Below, piece after piece: positions 1 through 8,380 of a stretch of 64,000 bases of DNA (position 1 is the stretch's first letter; each line of letters starts with the position of its first letter). A program made the translations under genes and the position numbers. The notes below the pieces were generated by a model. It was not told where the DNA came from and searched no databases. It worked only from the letters and a program-made list of their open reading frames with translations. The stretch comes from Herbaspirillum sp. SJZ107 (lineage in GTDB: Bacteria > Pseudomonadota > Gammaproteobacteria > Burkholderiales > Burkholderiaceae_D): contig NZ_VFNH01000003.1 in NCBI RefSeq assembly GCF_006715485.1, forward strand, positions 620,001-684,000, read 5' to 3'.

Positions 1-428
1 ACAGCGTGTTCCTGCCCGCCGCCAAGACGGTGACCCGGGCCACCGGGGCCTGGCTCGACAACTTCGGCCGCTGGCCGCTGCTGTGGGTCCTGCCGATCAT
101 GGGCCTGGGCGGCGCGCTTCTTTCCTGCGTGTTCAGCGCCGTGCGCCGTTCGCTGCCGGCTTTCCTGTCCAGCGGCCTGGCAGTGACCGGCGTCGTGTTG
201 ACCGCCGGTGCCGCCATGTTCCCGTTCGTGATGCCCTCCTCGCTGCTGCCGGCCCACAGCCTGACCGCCTGGGATGCGGTGTCCAGCCACCGCACCCTGT
301 CCGTGATGTTCTGGGTCGTGATCGTGATGCTGCCGATCGTCAGCTTGTATACGGGCTGGGTGTACCGCGTCATGCGCGGCAAGGTCACGCACCAGCACAT
401 CCAGGACAACCAGCACACCGCTTATTAA
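1..428 (+). CDS. cydB: Cytochrome bd ubiquinol oxidase subunit II (3' end only)
   Basis: This is the C-terminal ~140 residues of an integral membrane protein cut off by the window edge; the reading frame is open from base 3. It shows four hydrophobic stretches and ends in a basic tail with HQHIQDNQHTAY, typical of the end of CydB. CydB pairs with the haem-carrying CydA in the inner-membrane quinol oxidase that reduces oxygen at low tension. The identification rests on the membrane pattern together with the cydX gene 26 bases downstream, which is the standard cydAB-X order. The start lies outside the window. Confidence 0.85.
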   Translation, partial: SVFLPAAKTVTRATGAWLDNFGRWPLLWVLPIMGLGGALLSCVFSAVRRSLPAFLSSGLAVTGVVLTAGAAMFPFVMPSSLLPAHSLTAWDAVSSHRTLSVMFWVVIVMLPIVSLYTGWVYRVMRGKVTHQHIQDNQHTAY

Positions 429-454
429 TTCATAAAGAACGAAGGAATACGATC

Positions 455-610
455 ATGTGGTACTTCTCATGGATGCTCGGCCTCGGCTTCGCCATCACGG
501 TCGCCATCATCAATGCCATCTGGCTCGAGACCAACTATGCGTTCGGCCAGCGCACCGAAGCCGGTACGGAGATGCGCTTCCAGGAAGAGCGCCGCAAGCG
601 GAAACGCTGA
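455..610 (+). CDS. cydX: Cyd operon small subunit CydX/CbdX
   Basis: A 51-residue protein beginning MWYFSWMLGLGFA with one transmembrane helix, an acidic residue just after the helix (WLETNYAF) and a charged tail (EERRKRKR). This is the signature of the CydX/YbgT family, small subunits that stabilise the haem centres of cytochrome bd oxidase. It follows cydB by 26 bases, with GAAGGA a few bases before the ATG as ribosome site, so it is almost certainly the last gene of the cyd operon. Confidence 0.9.
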   Translation: MWYFSWMLGLGFAITVAIINAIWLETNYAFGQRTEAGTEMRFQEERRKRKR

Positions 611-659
611 GCAGCACCGGGGGCATCATTTTTTCTTATACCCCCATCCCCAATCGGTA

Positions 660-675
660 TTTCCGTATACGTCAA
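660..675. promoter_or_regulatory. Imperfect palindrome upstream of the oxidoreductase gene
   Basis: A 16-base imperfect inverted repeat centred on CGTATACG, with TT and AA at the outer ends (two mismatched pairs). It shares ACGTCA with the perfect palindrome in front of icmF (4417-4436). It sits about 115 bases before the start of the next gene, where an operator would be expected. A common regulator for the two catabolic genes is an inference only. Confidence 0.3.
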
Positions 676-716
676 CTCGTGGCTACACTCCAATAAAAGC
701 CGCAAAAGCGGATGAC

Positions 717-763
717 GGCCCGCCCCGCCAGGCGCCTACCCGGCGCTGGAGCGAAGGCGGGCC
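717..763 (+). other. GC-rich hairpin in the leader of the oxidoreductase gene
   Basis: An 8-base outer stem (GGCCCGCC at 717-724 with GGCGGGCC at 756-763) encloses a second stem made of CCAG/CTGG and CGCC/GGCG with a one-base bulge. It ends 25 bases before the ATG at 789. No T-run follows, so it is not a classical terminator; it could be an mRNA structure affecting translation or stability. It matches no riboswitch that I recognise. Confidence 0.35.
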
Positions 764-788
764 AGTTCACCATACCATTGGAGACACC

Positions 789-3700
789 ATGCCCGACACC
801 GTCCTCGGCCAAGGCGCGCACGCGCCTGCCGTCCCCCCTGCCACGCCTGCGCAGACGCCCGCACGCAAAGACGTCAGCCTCGACGACAAGTACACCGCTA
901 CAGAAGGCAGGATCTTCCTGTCCGGGATCCAGGCGCTGGTGCGCCTGCCGATGATCCAGAAGCTGCGCGACGAACAGGCGGGCTTGAACACGGCCGGCTT
1001 CGTGTCCGGCTACCGCGGCTCGCCGCTGGGTGGCCTGGACGAAAACTTGTGGAAGGCCAAGGGACACCTGGAAGCCAAAAGCATCCAGTTCGTGCCGGGC
1101 GTGAACGAAGACCTGGCCGCCACCGCCGTCTGGGGTACCCAGACCGTCGACCTGATCGGCCCGGCCAAGCACGACGGCGTATTCGCCATGTGGTATGCCA
1201 AAGGTCCGGGCGTGGACCGCTGCGGCGACGTTTTCAAACACATGAACCATGCCGGCACCAGCAGGCATGGCGGCGTGCTGCTGGTGGCCGGCGACGACCA
1301 CGGCGCCTATTCCTCGACCCTGCCGCACCAGTCCGACCACATCTTCGCCGCCTGCATGATCCCGGTCCTGTACCCGTCCAATGTGCAGGAATACCTGGAC
1401 CTGGGCGTGCACGGCTGGGCGATGTCGCGCTTTTCCGGCTGCGCGGTGGCTTTCAAGGCGCTGGCCGACACGGTCGAATCGAGCGCCTCGGTCGATGCCG
1501 ATCCGTTCCGGGTCGAGGTCAGGATCCCGCAGGACTTTGCGATGCCGGAAGGCGGCCTGAATGCGCGCCTCTCGTCGGTGCCGCTGGGGACCCAGGCGCG
1601 CAACCAGGAAGCGCTGATGCAGGACTATAAGATCTACGCAGCCCTGGCCTATGCGCGCGAAAATAAACTGAACCGCACCGTCATCGACAGTCCGGATGCC
1701 AAGCTCGGCATCATCGCCTCCGGCAAGTCCTACGTCGACGTGCTGGAAGCCCTCGAAGAACTCGGGATCGACGAAGCGATGGCGGCCCAGGTCGGCCTGC
1801 GCGTGTACAAGGTCGCCATGATCTGGCCGCTGGAGCCGGAAGGCGTGCGCGAATTCGCCCAGGGTCTCGAGGAGATCCTGGTGGTCGAGGAAAAGCGCCA
1901 GGTCGTCGAATACCAGCTCAAGGAACAGCTGTACAACTGGCGCGACGACGTCCGGCCGCACATCGTCGGCAAGTTCGACGACAAGGGCGAATGGGTATCG
2001 CCGCGCGGCGAATGGCTGCTGCCGCCCAAGGCCGATTTCTCGGTGGCGCAAGTGGCGCGCGTGATCGCCGGCCGCATCGCGCGCCTGAACCTGGACGAGC
2101 GCACGCGCGACCTCATCAAAGCCCGCCTGGCCTTCTTGGAAGCCAAGGACGCGGTGCTGATGAAAGCCGTGAGCACGCCCTTCCGCCCCGCCTTCTATTG
2201 CTCCGGCTGCCCGCACAACACCTCGACCAAGGTGCCGGACGGCTCGTTCGCGCTGGCGGGCATCGGCTGCCACGTGATGGCGACCTCGATCTATCCGGAG
2301 ATGAACAAGCTGACCACCCACATGGGCGGCGAAGGCACGCCCTGGATCGGCCAGGCCGCGTTCTCGAAGGTGCCGCACGTGTTCCAGAACCTGGGCGACG
2401 GCACCTATTTCCACTCGGGCTATCTCGCCATCCGCGCGGCAATCGCGGCCAGGGTGAACATCACCTATAAAATCCTGTACAACGATGCGGTGGCGATGAC
2501 CGGCGGCCAGCCGGTCGACGGCGTCACCTCGGTGCCGCTGATCGCCCAGCAGATGGCGGCCGAAGGGGTAAAACGCATCGCCCTGGTCACCGAAGACCTG
2601 TCGCGCTACGAAGACCGTTCTTCGTTGCCGGCGCTGGTCACGATCCACGATCGCAAGCACATGGATGACGTGCAGCGCGAATTGCGCGAACTGCCCGGCG
2701 TGACGGTCCTGATCTATGACCAGACCTGCGCCGCCGAGAAGCGCCGCCGTCGTAAGAAAAACGAATTTCCGGACGTGGCGAAACGCATGGTGATCAACGA
2801 AGCCGTGTGCGAAGGCTGCGGCGATTGCGGCGTGCAGTCGAACTGCGTCTCGATCCTGCCCAAGGAAACGGAATTCGGCCGCAAGCGCAGCATCGACCAG
2901 TCTTCCTGCAACAAGGATTATTCGTGCGCCAAGGGTTTTTGTCCGAGCTTCGTCACCGTCGAAGGCGGCACGCTGAAGAAGAACAAGGCCGGCGTCAGCA
3001 AGGGCGACATCGACGACGGCTGGGGTGCGCTGCCCGAACCGACCCTGCCCTCGATCGCACATCCGTACAACATCCTGATCAACGGCATCGGCGGCACCGG
3101 CGTGATCACCGTCGGCGCCCTGATGGGCATGGCGGCCCACCTGGAAGGCAAGGGTGCGTCGGTGCTGGACATGACCGGCATGAGCCAGAAGAACGGCTCG
3201 GTCACCTCGCACGTGAAAATCGCCGAGACGCCGGAACGCCTGCGCGCCCAGCGCATCGCCACCGGCGAAGCGGACCTGGTGCTGGGCTGCGACATGCTGA
3301 CCGCAGGGGCGGCGGACGCGATCTCGAAGATGCGTCCGGGCCGCACGGTGGCCGTGGTCAACCTGCACGAACAGCCGACCGGCACCTTTGCGCAACAGCG
3401 CGACTGGGAATTCCCGGCGGCGCAGGTGCGTGCCCTGATCGAGGAAGCTGTCGGCGGTGCTGCTGGCGTCGACTTCCTCGATGCGACCAAGCTGGCGACC
3501 GCGCTGATGGGCGATTCGATCGCGGCCAACCTGTTCATGCTCGGCTATGCCTGGCAAAAAGGCCTGGTGCCGCTGGCGGAAGCTTCCTTGCAACGGGCGA
3601 TCGAGCTGAATGGCGTGGCCGTCGCCTCCAACCAGCGCAGCTTCCTGTGGGGCCGCCGTGCAGCCGCCGACCTGGCGCGTGTCGACAAGGTCGCCATGCC

Positions 3701-4370
3701 GGCCCAGGCGGTGGTGGTGCAGATGCCGCAAGGCCTGGATGCAATCATCCACAAGCGCGCCGAGTTCCTGACCGGCTACCAGGATGCCGCCTATGCCGCG
3801 CAATACGAATCGGTGGTCACGCGCGTGCGCGAGGCCGAGCGTGCAGCCGGCCTGGGCAACAAGCTGACGACGGCGGTGGCCAGGTCACTGTTCAAGCTGA
3901 TGGCCTACAAGGACGAGTACGAAGTGGCGCGCCTGTATACCGACGGCCGCTTCGTCGAACAGCTGAAAACCCAGTTCGAAGGCGATTTCTCGCTGAAGTT
4001 CAACCTGGCGCCGCCGCTGTTCGCCAAAAAGGATGCCAGGGGCCATCTGGTGAAAGCCGAATTCGGATCGTGGATGTGGACCGCCTTCAAGCTGCTGGCG
4101 AAACTGAAAGGCTTGCGCGGCGGTGCCTTCGACGTGTTCGGCTACAGCGCCGAGCGCAGGATGGAACGGGCGCTGATCGCGGAATACCGCGCCATGGTCG
4201 AGGGCCTGCTGCCGGCGCTGGATGCGGCAAACCACGCGGCCGCGGTCGAGCTGGCGGCGCTGCCGGAACAGATCCGCGGCTTCGGGCACGTCAAGGAGAA
4301 AGCGGTGGCCGAATACCGCATGCGCAAGGCCGAGCTGCTCAGCGGCAATTTGAAGAAACGCGCCGCCTGA
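789..4370 (+). CDS. Indolepyruvate ferredoxin oxidoreductase family protein (fused)
   Basis: A 1193-residue fused 2-oxoacid:acceptor oxidoreductase. The N-terminal part resembles the IorA pyrimidine-binding region. Around residue 470 a CSGCPHNTST block begins the thiamine diphosphate domain. Near residue 672 is a ferredoxin-like cysteine cluster (CEGCGDC, later SCNKDYSCAKGFC). Near residue 766 NGIGGTGVITVG opens the IorB/gamma domain. The family oxidatively decarboxylates aryl- or branched-chain 2-oxoacids to acyl-CoA. The ATG at 789 has GGAG upstream and starts a low-complexity Ala/Pro stretch before the conserved DDKYTATEGRIFLSG. The frame is open further upstream, but with no ribosome site or conserved sequence. 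Substrate is not determined by sequence; neighbourhood with icmF hints at branched-chain amino acid breakdown. Confidence 0.9.
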   Translation: MPDTVLGQGAHAPAVPPATPAQTPARKDVSLDDKYTATEGRIFLSGIQALVRLPMIQKLRDEQAGLNTAGFVSGYRGSPLGGLDENLWKAKGHLEAKSIQFVPGVNEDLAATAVWGTQTVDLIGPAKHDGVFAMWYAKGPGVDRCGDVFKHMNHAGTSRHGGVLLVAGDDHGAYSSTLPHQSDHIFAACMIPVLYPSNVQEYLDLGVHGWAMSRFSGCAVAFKALADTVESSASVDADPFRVEVRIPQDFAMPEGGLNARLSSVPLGTQARNQEALMQDYKIYAALAYARENKLNRTVIDSPDAKLGIIASGKSYVDVLEALEELGIDEAMAAQVGLRVYKVAMIWPLEPEGVREFAQGLEEILVVEEKRQVVEYQLKEQLYNWRDDVRPHIVGKFDDKGEWVSPRGEWLLPPKADFSVAQVARVIAGRIARLNLDERTRDLIKARLAFLEAKDAVLMKAVSTPFRPAFYCSGCPHNTSTKVPDGSFALAGIGCHVMATSIYPEMNKLTTHMGGEGTPWIGQAAFSKVPHVFQNLGDGTYFHSGYLAIRAAIAARVNITYKILYNDAVAMTGGQPVDGVTSVPLIAQQMAAEGVKRIALVTEDLSRYEDRSSLPALVTIHDRKHMDDVQRELRELPGVTVLIYDQTCAAEKRRRRKKNEFPDVAKRMVINEAVCEGCGDCGVQSNCVSILPKETEFGRKRSIDQSSCNKDYSCAKGFCPSFVTVEGGTLKKNKAGVSKGDIDDGWGALPEPTLPSIAHPYNILINGIGGTGVITVGALMGMAAHLEGKGASVLDMTGMSQKNGSVTSHVKIAETPERLRAQRIATGEADLVLGCDMLTAGAADAISKMRPGRTVAVVNLHEQPTGTFAQQRDWEFPAAQVRALIEEAVGGAAGVDFLDATKLATALMGDSIAANLFMLGYAWQKGLVPLAEASLQRAIELNGVAVASNQRSFLWGRRAAADLARVDKVAMPAQAVVVQMPQGLDAIIHKRAEFLTGYQDAAYAAQYESVVTRVREAERAAGLGNKLTTAVARSLFKLMAYKDEYEVARLYTDGRFVEQLKTQFEGDFSLKFNLAPPLFAKKDARGHLVKAEFGSWMWTAFKLLAKLKGLRGGAFDVFGYSAERRMERALIAEYRAMVEGLLPALDAANHAAAVELAALPEQIRGFGHVKEKAVAEYRMRKAELLSGNLKKRAA

Positions 4371-4416
4371 TCCGGCCGCCAACGCAAGCACGTGTTCCAG
4401 CTCACCGTCCTATTCT

Positions 4417-4436
4417 TGACGTTAACGTTAACGTCA
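4417..4436. promoter_or_regulatory. Perfect 20-base palindrome, candidate operator of icmF
   Basis: TGACGTTAACGTTAACGTCA is a perfect 20-base palindrome 47 bases before the icmF ATG. With the preceding T it includes TTGACG, a plausible -35 box, and TATACC/TACCGT follows where a -10 box could lie. ACGT-rich palindromes overlapping promoters are typical of MerR-family regulators, and LiuR-type regulators of branched-chain amino acid and acyl-CoA catabolism use related sites (from memory). No regulator gene is present nearby, so the binding protein is unknown. Confidence 0.6.
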
Positions 4437-4483
4437 TATACCGTACAAGAACACCTGTTCGCTTCCGACCCTCAAGGAACACC

Positions 4484-7400
4484 ATGAACGACATCACCCC
4501 CGCCGCCAGGCTCGAGCTCCCGGAACAGCCGAAACTGGCCAACAAAGTGCGCTTCGTCACCGCAGCCTCGCTGTTCGACGGCCATGACGCCTCGATCAAC
4601 ATCATGCGCCGCATCCTGCAATCGAACGGCGCCGAAGTCGTCCACCTGGGCCACAACCGTTCGGTCGACGAAGTCGTCACCGCGGCGCTGGCCGAAGACG
4701 TGCAAGGCATCGCCATCTCCAGCTACCAGGGCGGCCACGTCGAATATTTCAAGTACATGATCGACCTGCTGCGCCAGCGCGGCGGCGCCCACATCAAGGT
4801 GTTCGGCGGCGGCGGCGGCGTGATCGTCCCGGCCGAGATCGAGGAACTGCATGCCTATGGCGTGACCCGCATCTTCAGCCCGGAAGACGGCCAGCGAATG
4901 GGCCTGGTCGGCATGATCCGCTCGATGCTGGAAGCCTGCGACGTCGACCTCTCCCCGTATGCGCCGACCACGGTCGAACCGCTGCAAACGGGCCCGCTCG
5001 AAGCCCGCCACCGGCCGCTGGCCCAGCTGATCACGGCGCTCGAAAACGGCAAAGTGGATGGCGCCCTGCGCAAGCAGGTGATGGACCTGAGCGAAGGGTT
5101 GAAGGTGCCCGTGCTCGGCATCACCGGCACCGGCGGCGCGGGTAAATCCTCGCTGACCGATGAACTCATCCGCCGCATCCGCCTCGACCAGAACGACCGC
5201 CTGCACATCGCCGTCATCTCGATCGATCCGTCGCGCCGCAAGTCCGGCGGCGCCCTGCTCGGCGACCGCATCCGCATGAACGCGATCAATCCGTGGAATG
5301 GGCAAACCCGCGTGTTCATGCGCTCGCTGGCCACGCGCGAGGCAGGGTCCGAGATCTCGCAGGCACTCCCTAGCGTGATCGCCGCCTGCAAGCTGGCCGG
5401 CTTCGATCTGGTGATCGTCGAAACCTCGGGCATCGGCCAGGGCGACGCCGCCATCGTGCCGCACGTCGACCTGTCGATGTACGTGATGACCCCGGAATTC
5501 GGCGCCGCCTCGCAGCTGGAAAAGATCGACATGCTCGATTTCGCCGATTTCATCGCCATCAACAAGTTCGACCGCAAGGGTGCCCAGGATGCACTGCGCG
5601 ACGTGGCGAAACAGTACCAGCGCAACCGCGAGCTGTGGAGCCTGAGCCCCGAGCAGATGCCGGTGTACGGCACCCAGGCTTCGCGCTTCAACGACGACGG
5701 CGTCACCGCGCTGTACCACGGCCTGCTGCCGGCGCTGGCCCGGCTCGGCCTGCAGGTCGAGACGCCGAAGCTGCCGCAGCCGGCACAGCACTACTCGAGC
5801 GGCAAGCACGTGATCGTGCCCCCGGCACGCATCCGCTACCTGGCCGAGATCGCCGACACCGTGCGCGGCTACCACCGCAATGTCGGCAAGCAGGTGAAGC
5901 TGGCACGCGAGCGCCAGCAGCTGAGCGAGACCAAGCGCATGCTGGCGCTCGTGAACCGGGAAGTGGTCCTCGACGACCTGATCACGGAACGCGACAGCGC
6001 CATGGATGCCGGCGCCAAAAAGCTGCTGGCGATGTGGCCGGACATGCAGGCGGCCTACGCCGGCGACGATTACGTGGTGAAAATCCGCGACAAGGAAATC
6101 CGCACCCGGCTGGTACAGAAAACCCTGTCCGGCACCGCCATCCGCAAGGTGGCGCTGCCGAAGTACGAAGACCACGGCGAAGTACTGCGCTTCCTGATGC
6201 TGGAAAACGTGCCCGGCTCCTTCCCGTTCACGGCCGGCGTGTTCGCTTTCAAGCGCGAAGGCGAGGACCCGACCCGCATGTTCGCCGGCGAAGGCGATGC
6301 TTTCCGCACCAACCGCCGCTTCAAGCTGGTATCGACCGGCATGGAGGCGAAGCGCCTGTCGACCGCCTTCGACTCTGTCACCCTGTACGGCGCCGACCCG
6401 GCGCTGCGTCCGGACATCTACGGCAAGGTCGGCAACTCGGGCGTCTCGATCGCGACACTGGACGACATGAAGGTGCTGTACGACGGTTTCGACCTGTGCA
6501 GCCCGAGCACGTCCGTCTCGATGACCATCAACGGTCCAGCGCCGACCATCCTGGCGATGTTCATGAACACCGCCATCGACCAGCAGATCGACCGGTTCGT
6601 GCGCGACAACGGGCGCCAGCCGACCGCCGACGAAGCGGCCAAGATCAAGGAGTGGGTGCTGGCCAACGTGCGCGGCACCGTGCAGGCCGACATCCTGAAG
6701 GAAGACCAGGGCCAGAACACCTGCATCTTCTCGACCGAGTTCTCGCTGAAGGTGATGGGCGACATCCAGGAATATTTCGTGCACCACCAGGTGCGCAACT
6801 TTTACTCGGTCTCGATCTCGGGCTACCACATTGCCGAAGCCGGCGCGAATCCGATCTCGCAGCTGGCATTCACCCTGTCGAACGGCTTTACTTTCGTCGA
6901 AGCGTATCTGGCGCGCGGCATGCACATCGACGATTTCGCGCCCAACCTGTCGTTCTTCTTCTCGAACGGCATGGACCCGGAATACACGGTGCTGGGCCGC
7001 GTGGCGCGCCGCATCTGGGCGGTCGCCATGCGCGACAAATACGGCGCCAACGACCGTTCGCAAAAGCTGAAGTACCACGTGCAGACCTCCGGCCGCTCGC
7101 TGCATGCCCAGGAAATCGACTTCAACGACATCCGCACCACGCTGCAGGCGCTGATCGCGATCTACGACAACTGCAACTCGCTGCACACCAATGCGTATGA
7201 CGAAGCGATCACCACGCCGACCGACGAATCGGTGCGGCGCGCCCTGGCGATCCAATTGATCATCAACCGCGAGTGGGGCCTGGCCAAGAACGAGAATCCG
7301 AACCAGGGCGCCTTCGTCATCGACGAACTGACCGACCTGGTCGAGGAAGCGGTGCTGCAGGAGTTCGAGCGCATCGCCGAGCGCGGCGGCGTGCTGGGCG

Positions 7401-7771
7401 CGATGGAAACCGGCTACCAGCGCGGCAAGATCCAGGAAGAGTCGATGCTCTACGAGCACAAGAAGCACGACGGCTCGCTGCCCATCATCGGCGTCAACAC
7501 CTTCCGCAACCCGAAAGGCGAAGGCGCGCCGGCCGTCATCGAACTGGCACGCTCGACCGACGACGAAAAGCAGTCGCAGCTGGCGCGCCTGGACGCCTTC
7601 CACGCCCGCAACGCCCAGGCGGCGCCCGCAGCCCTGGCGGCGCTGCAGCAGGCGGCGATCGACAACGACAACGTGTTCGCGCGCCTGATGGATGCCGTGC
7701 GCGTGTGCTCGCTGGGGCAGATCACGACGGCGCTGTTCGAAGTCGGCGGCCAGTACCGCCGCAATATGTAA
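4484..7771 (+). CDS. icmF: Fused isobutyryl-CoA mutase IcmF
   Basis: A 1095-residue protein with the IcmF layout. It has an N-terminal coenzyme B12-binding domain (DGHDASINIMRR near residue 35, histidine as lower axial ligand), then a MeaB-like GTPase chaperone domain (P-loop GTGGAGKSS near residue 216), then a large methylmalonyl-CoA-mutase-type barrel in the C-terminal half. IcmF interconverts isobutyryl-CoA and n-butyryl-CoA (often isovaleryl/pivalyl-CoA too), with the G-domain guarding cofactor loading. The length matches the family (about 1090). The ATG at 4484 has AAGGA about seven bases upstream. It stands alone between a palindromic candidate operator and a strong hairpin. Confidence 0.93.
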   Translation: MNDITPAARLELPEQPKLANKVRFVTAASLFDGHDASINIMRRILQSNGAEVVHLGHNRSVDEVVTAALAEDVQGIAISSYQGGHVEYFKYMIDLLRQRGGAHIKVFGGGGGVIVPAEIEELHAYGVTRIFSPEDGQRMGLVGMIRSMLEACDVDLSPYAPTTVEPLQTGPLEARHRPLAQLITALENGKVDGALRKQVMDLSEGLKVPVLGITGTGGAGKSSLTDELIRRIRLDQNDRLHIAVISIDPSRRKSGGALLGDRIRMNAINPWNGQTRVFMRSLATREAGSEISQALPSVIAACKLAGFDLVIVETSGIGQGDAAIVPHVDLSMYVMTPEFGAASQLEKIDMLDFADFIAINKFDRKGAQDALRDVAKQYQRNRELWSLSPEQMPVYGTQASRFNDDGVTALYHGLLPALARLGLQVETPKLPQPAQHYSSGKHVIVPPARIRYLAEIADTVRGYHRNVGKQVKLARERQQLSETKRMLALVNREVVLDDLITERDSAMDAGAKKLLAMWPDMQAAYAGDDYVVKIRDKEIRTRLVQKTLSGTAIRKVALPKYEDHGEVLRFLMLENVPGSFPFTAGVFAFKREGEDPTRMFAGEGDAFRTNRRFKLVSTGMEAKRLSTAFDSVTLYGADPALRPDIYGKVGNSGVSIATLDDMKVLYDGFDLCSPSTSVSMTINGPAPTILAMFMNTAIDQQIDRFVRDNGRQPTADEAAKIKEWVLANVRGTVQADILKEDQGQNTCIFSTEFSLKVMGDIQEYFVHHQVRNFYSVSISGYHIAEAGANPISQLAFTLSNGFTFVEAYLARGMHIDDFAPNLSFFFSNGMDPEYTVLGRVARRIWAVAMRDKYGANDRSQKLKYHVQTSGRSLHAQEIDFNDIRTTLQALIAIYDNCNSLHTNAYDEAITTPTDESVRRALAIQLIINREWGLAKNENPNQGAFVIDELTDLVEEAVLQEFERIAERGGVLGAMETGYQRGKIQEESMLYEHKKHDGSLPIIGVNTFRNPKGEGAPAVIELARSTDDEKQSQLARLDAFHARNAQAAPAALAALQQAAIDNDNVFARLMDAVRVCSLGQITTALFEVGGQYRRNM

Positions 7772-7772
7772 G

Positions 7773-7814
7773 GGATTGACGCAGGGTGGGCCGCCGCCCA
7801 CCCTGCGTCAATCC
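7773..7814 (+). terminator. Strong hairpin after icmF
   Basis: A perfect 18-base-pair stem (7773-7790 with 7797-7814) closed by the six-base loop CCGCCG, starting two bases after the icmF stop codon. There is no T-run, so it may act as a Rho-assisted terminator or a 3' stabiliser rather than a classical intrinsic terminator. Confidence 0.6.
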
Positions 7815-7874
7815 TGTGGGCAATGCTCGACGGCGTGGCCTAGAATGGTTCCGCCACCACCACGGAGCCTTGCC

Positions 7875-8195
7875 ATGCCGATCAAGCCGGAAGACCTCAC
7901 CGCCCTGATGCAGGAAGTCGAGCAGGAAGACCCGATCGATTTCGCCGACCTGCCCTTCCCCGAAGACGAACTGCGCCAGCTCGTCGCCATCCAGCTGTGC
8001 GAGATGGCGGCGTCGATGGACAGTTTCAGTACCGAAGACAAGTTGATGACCCTGCTGGCCGTGTCGGCCAAGCTGGTGCTGGAGAACATGGTGCTACATA
8101 TACAACTACTGCGCCGCGATGGTTTACCAGTCGGCAACGACGTCGAGGCCCTGCTCCAGCGCTTGAAAAAAGGCGAAAATGATGAGGGCCAGTAA
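7875..8195 (+). CDS. Hypothetical small acidic protein
   Basis: A 106-residue protein starting MPIKPEDLTALMQEVEQEDP, predicted mostly helical and acidic, without signal peptide, membrane segment or cysteine-rich motif. GGAG lies nine bases before the ATG. It follows icmF by about 100 bases beyond the hairpin and precedes prsT on the same strand, so it probably has its own promoter. I do not recognise the family. The codon use and ribosome site make it a credible real gene, with function unknown. Confidence 0.7.
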   Translation: MPIKPEDLTALMQEVEQEDPIDFADLPFPEDELRQLVAIQLCEMAASMDSFSTEDKLMTLLAVSAKLVLENMVLHIQLLRRDGLPVGNDVEALLQRLKKGENDEGQ

Positions 8196-8256
8196 TTGGT
8201 ATCTCGAATAAGCGACAAACTGCCGTAAACGGTGGCGCATCCGCCACTACTGTGTT

Positions 8257-8275
8257 TACAAATGATCGATTTGTA
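8257..8275. promoter_or_regulatory. Inverted repeat upstream of prsT
   Basis: TACAAAT-N5-ATTTGTA, a seven-base-arm inverted repeat in the 185-base gap between the small hypothetical gene and prsT. It is about 105 bases before the prsT ATG, a plausible operator position. No sigma-54 promoter matching those at 15136 and 18257 is visible in this gap. Confidence 0.4.
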
Positions 8276-8380
8276 CGGCATAGCCTGCCAAGGCGGCTTA
8301 AAATCTGTTCCTTAAGGTATTATTGTTGTGAGGAATCCGCTCAGCCAGCGCTTCTCATCCCTATCCTCGAGGAATCCCGA

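Noticed and set aside
672..3803. Very long open frame on the minus strand opposite the oxidoreductase gene
   Set aside because: It is antisense to a clearly recognised conserved protein in GC-rich DNA, where long shadow frames are common; the translation is His/Arg/Gln-rich without any domain.
4472..7801. Long minus-strand open frame opposite icmF
   Set aside because: Shadow of icmF; composition is biased and no ribosome site or family is recognisable.
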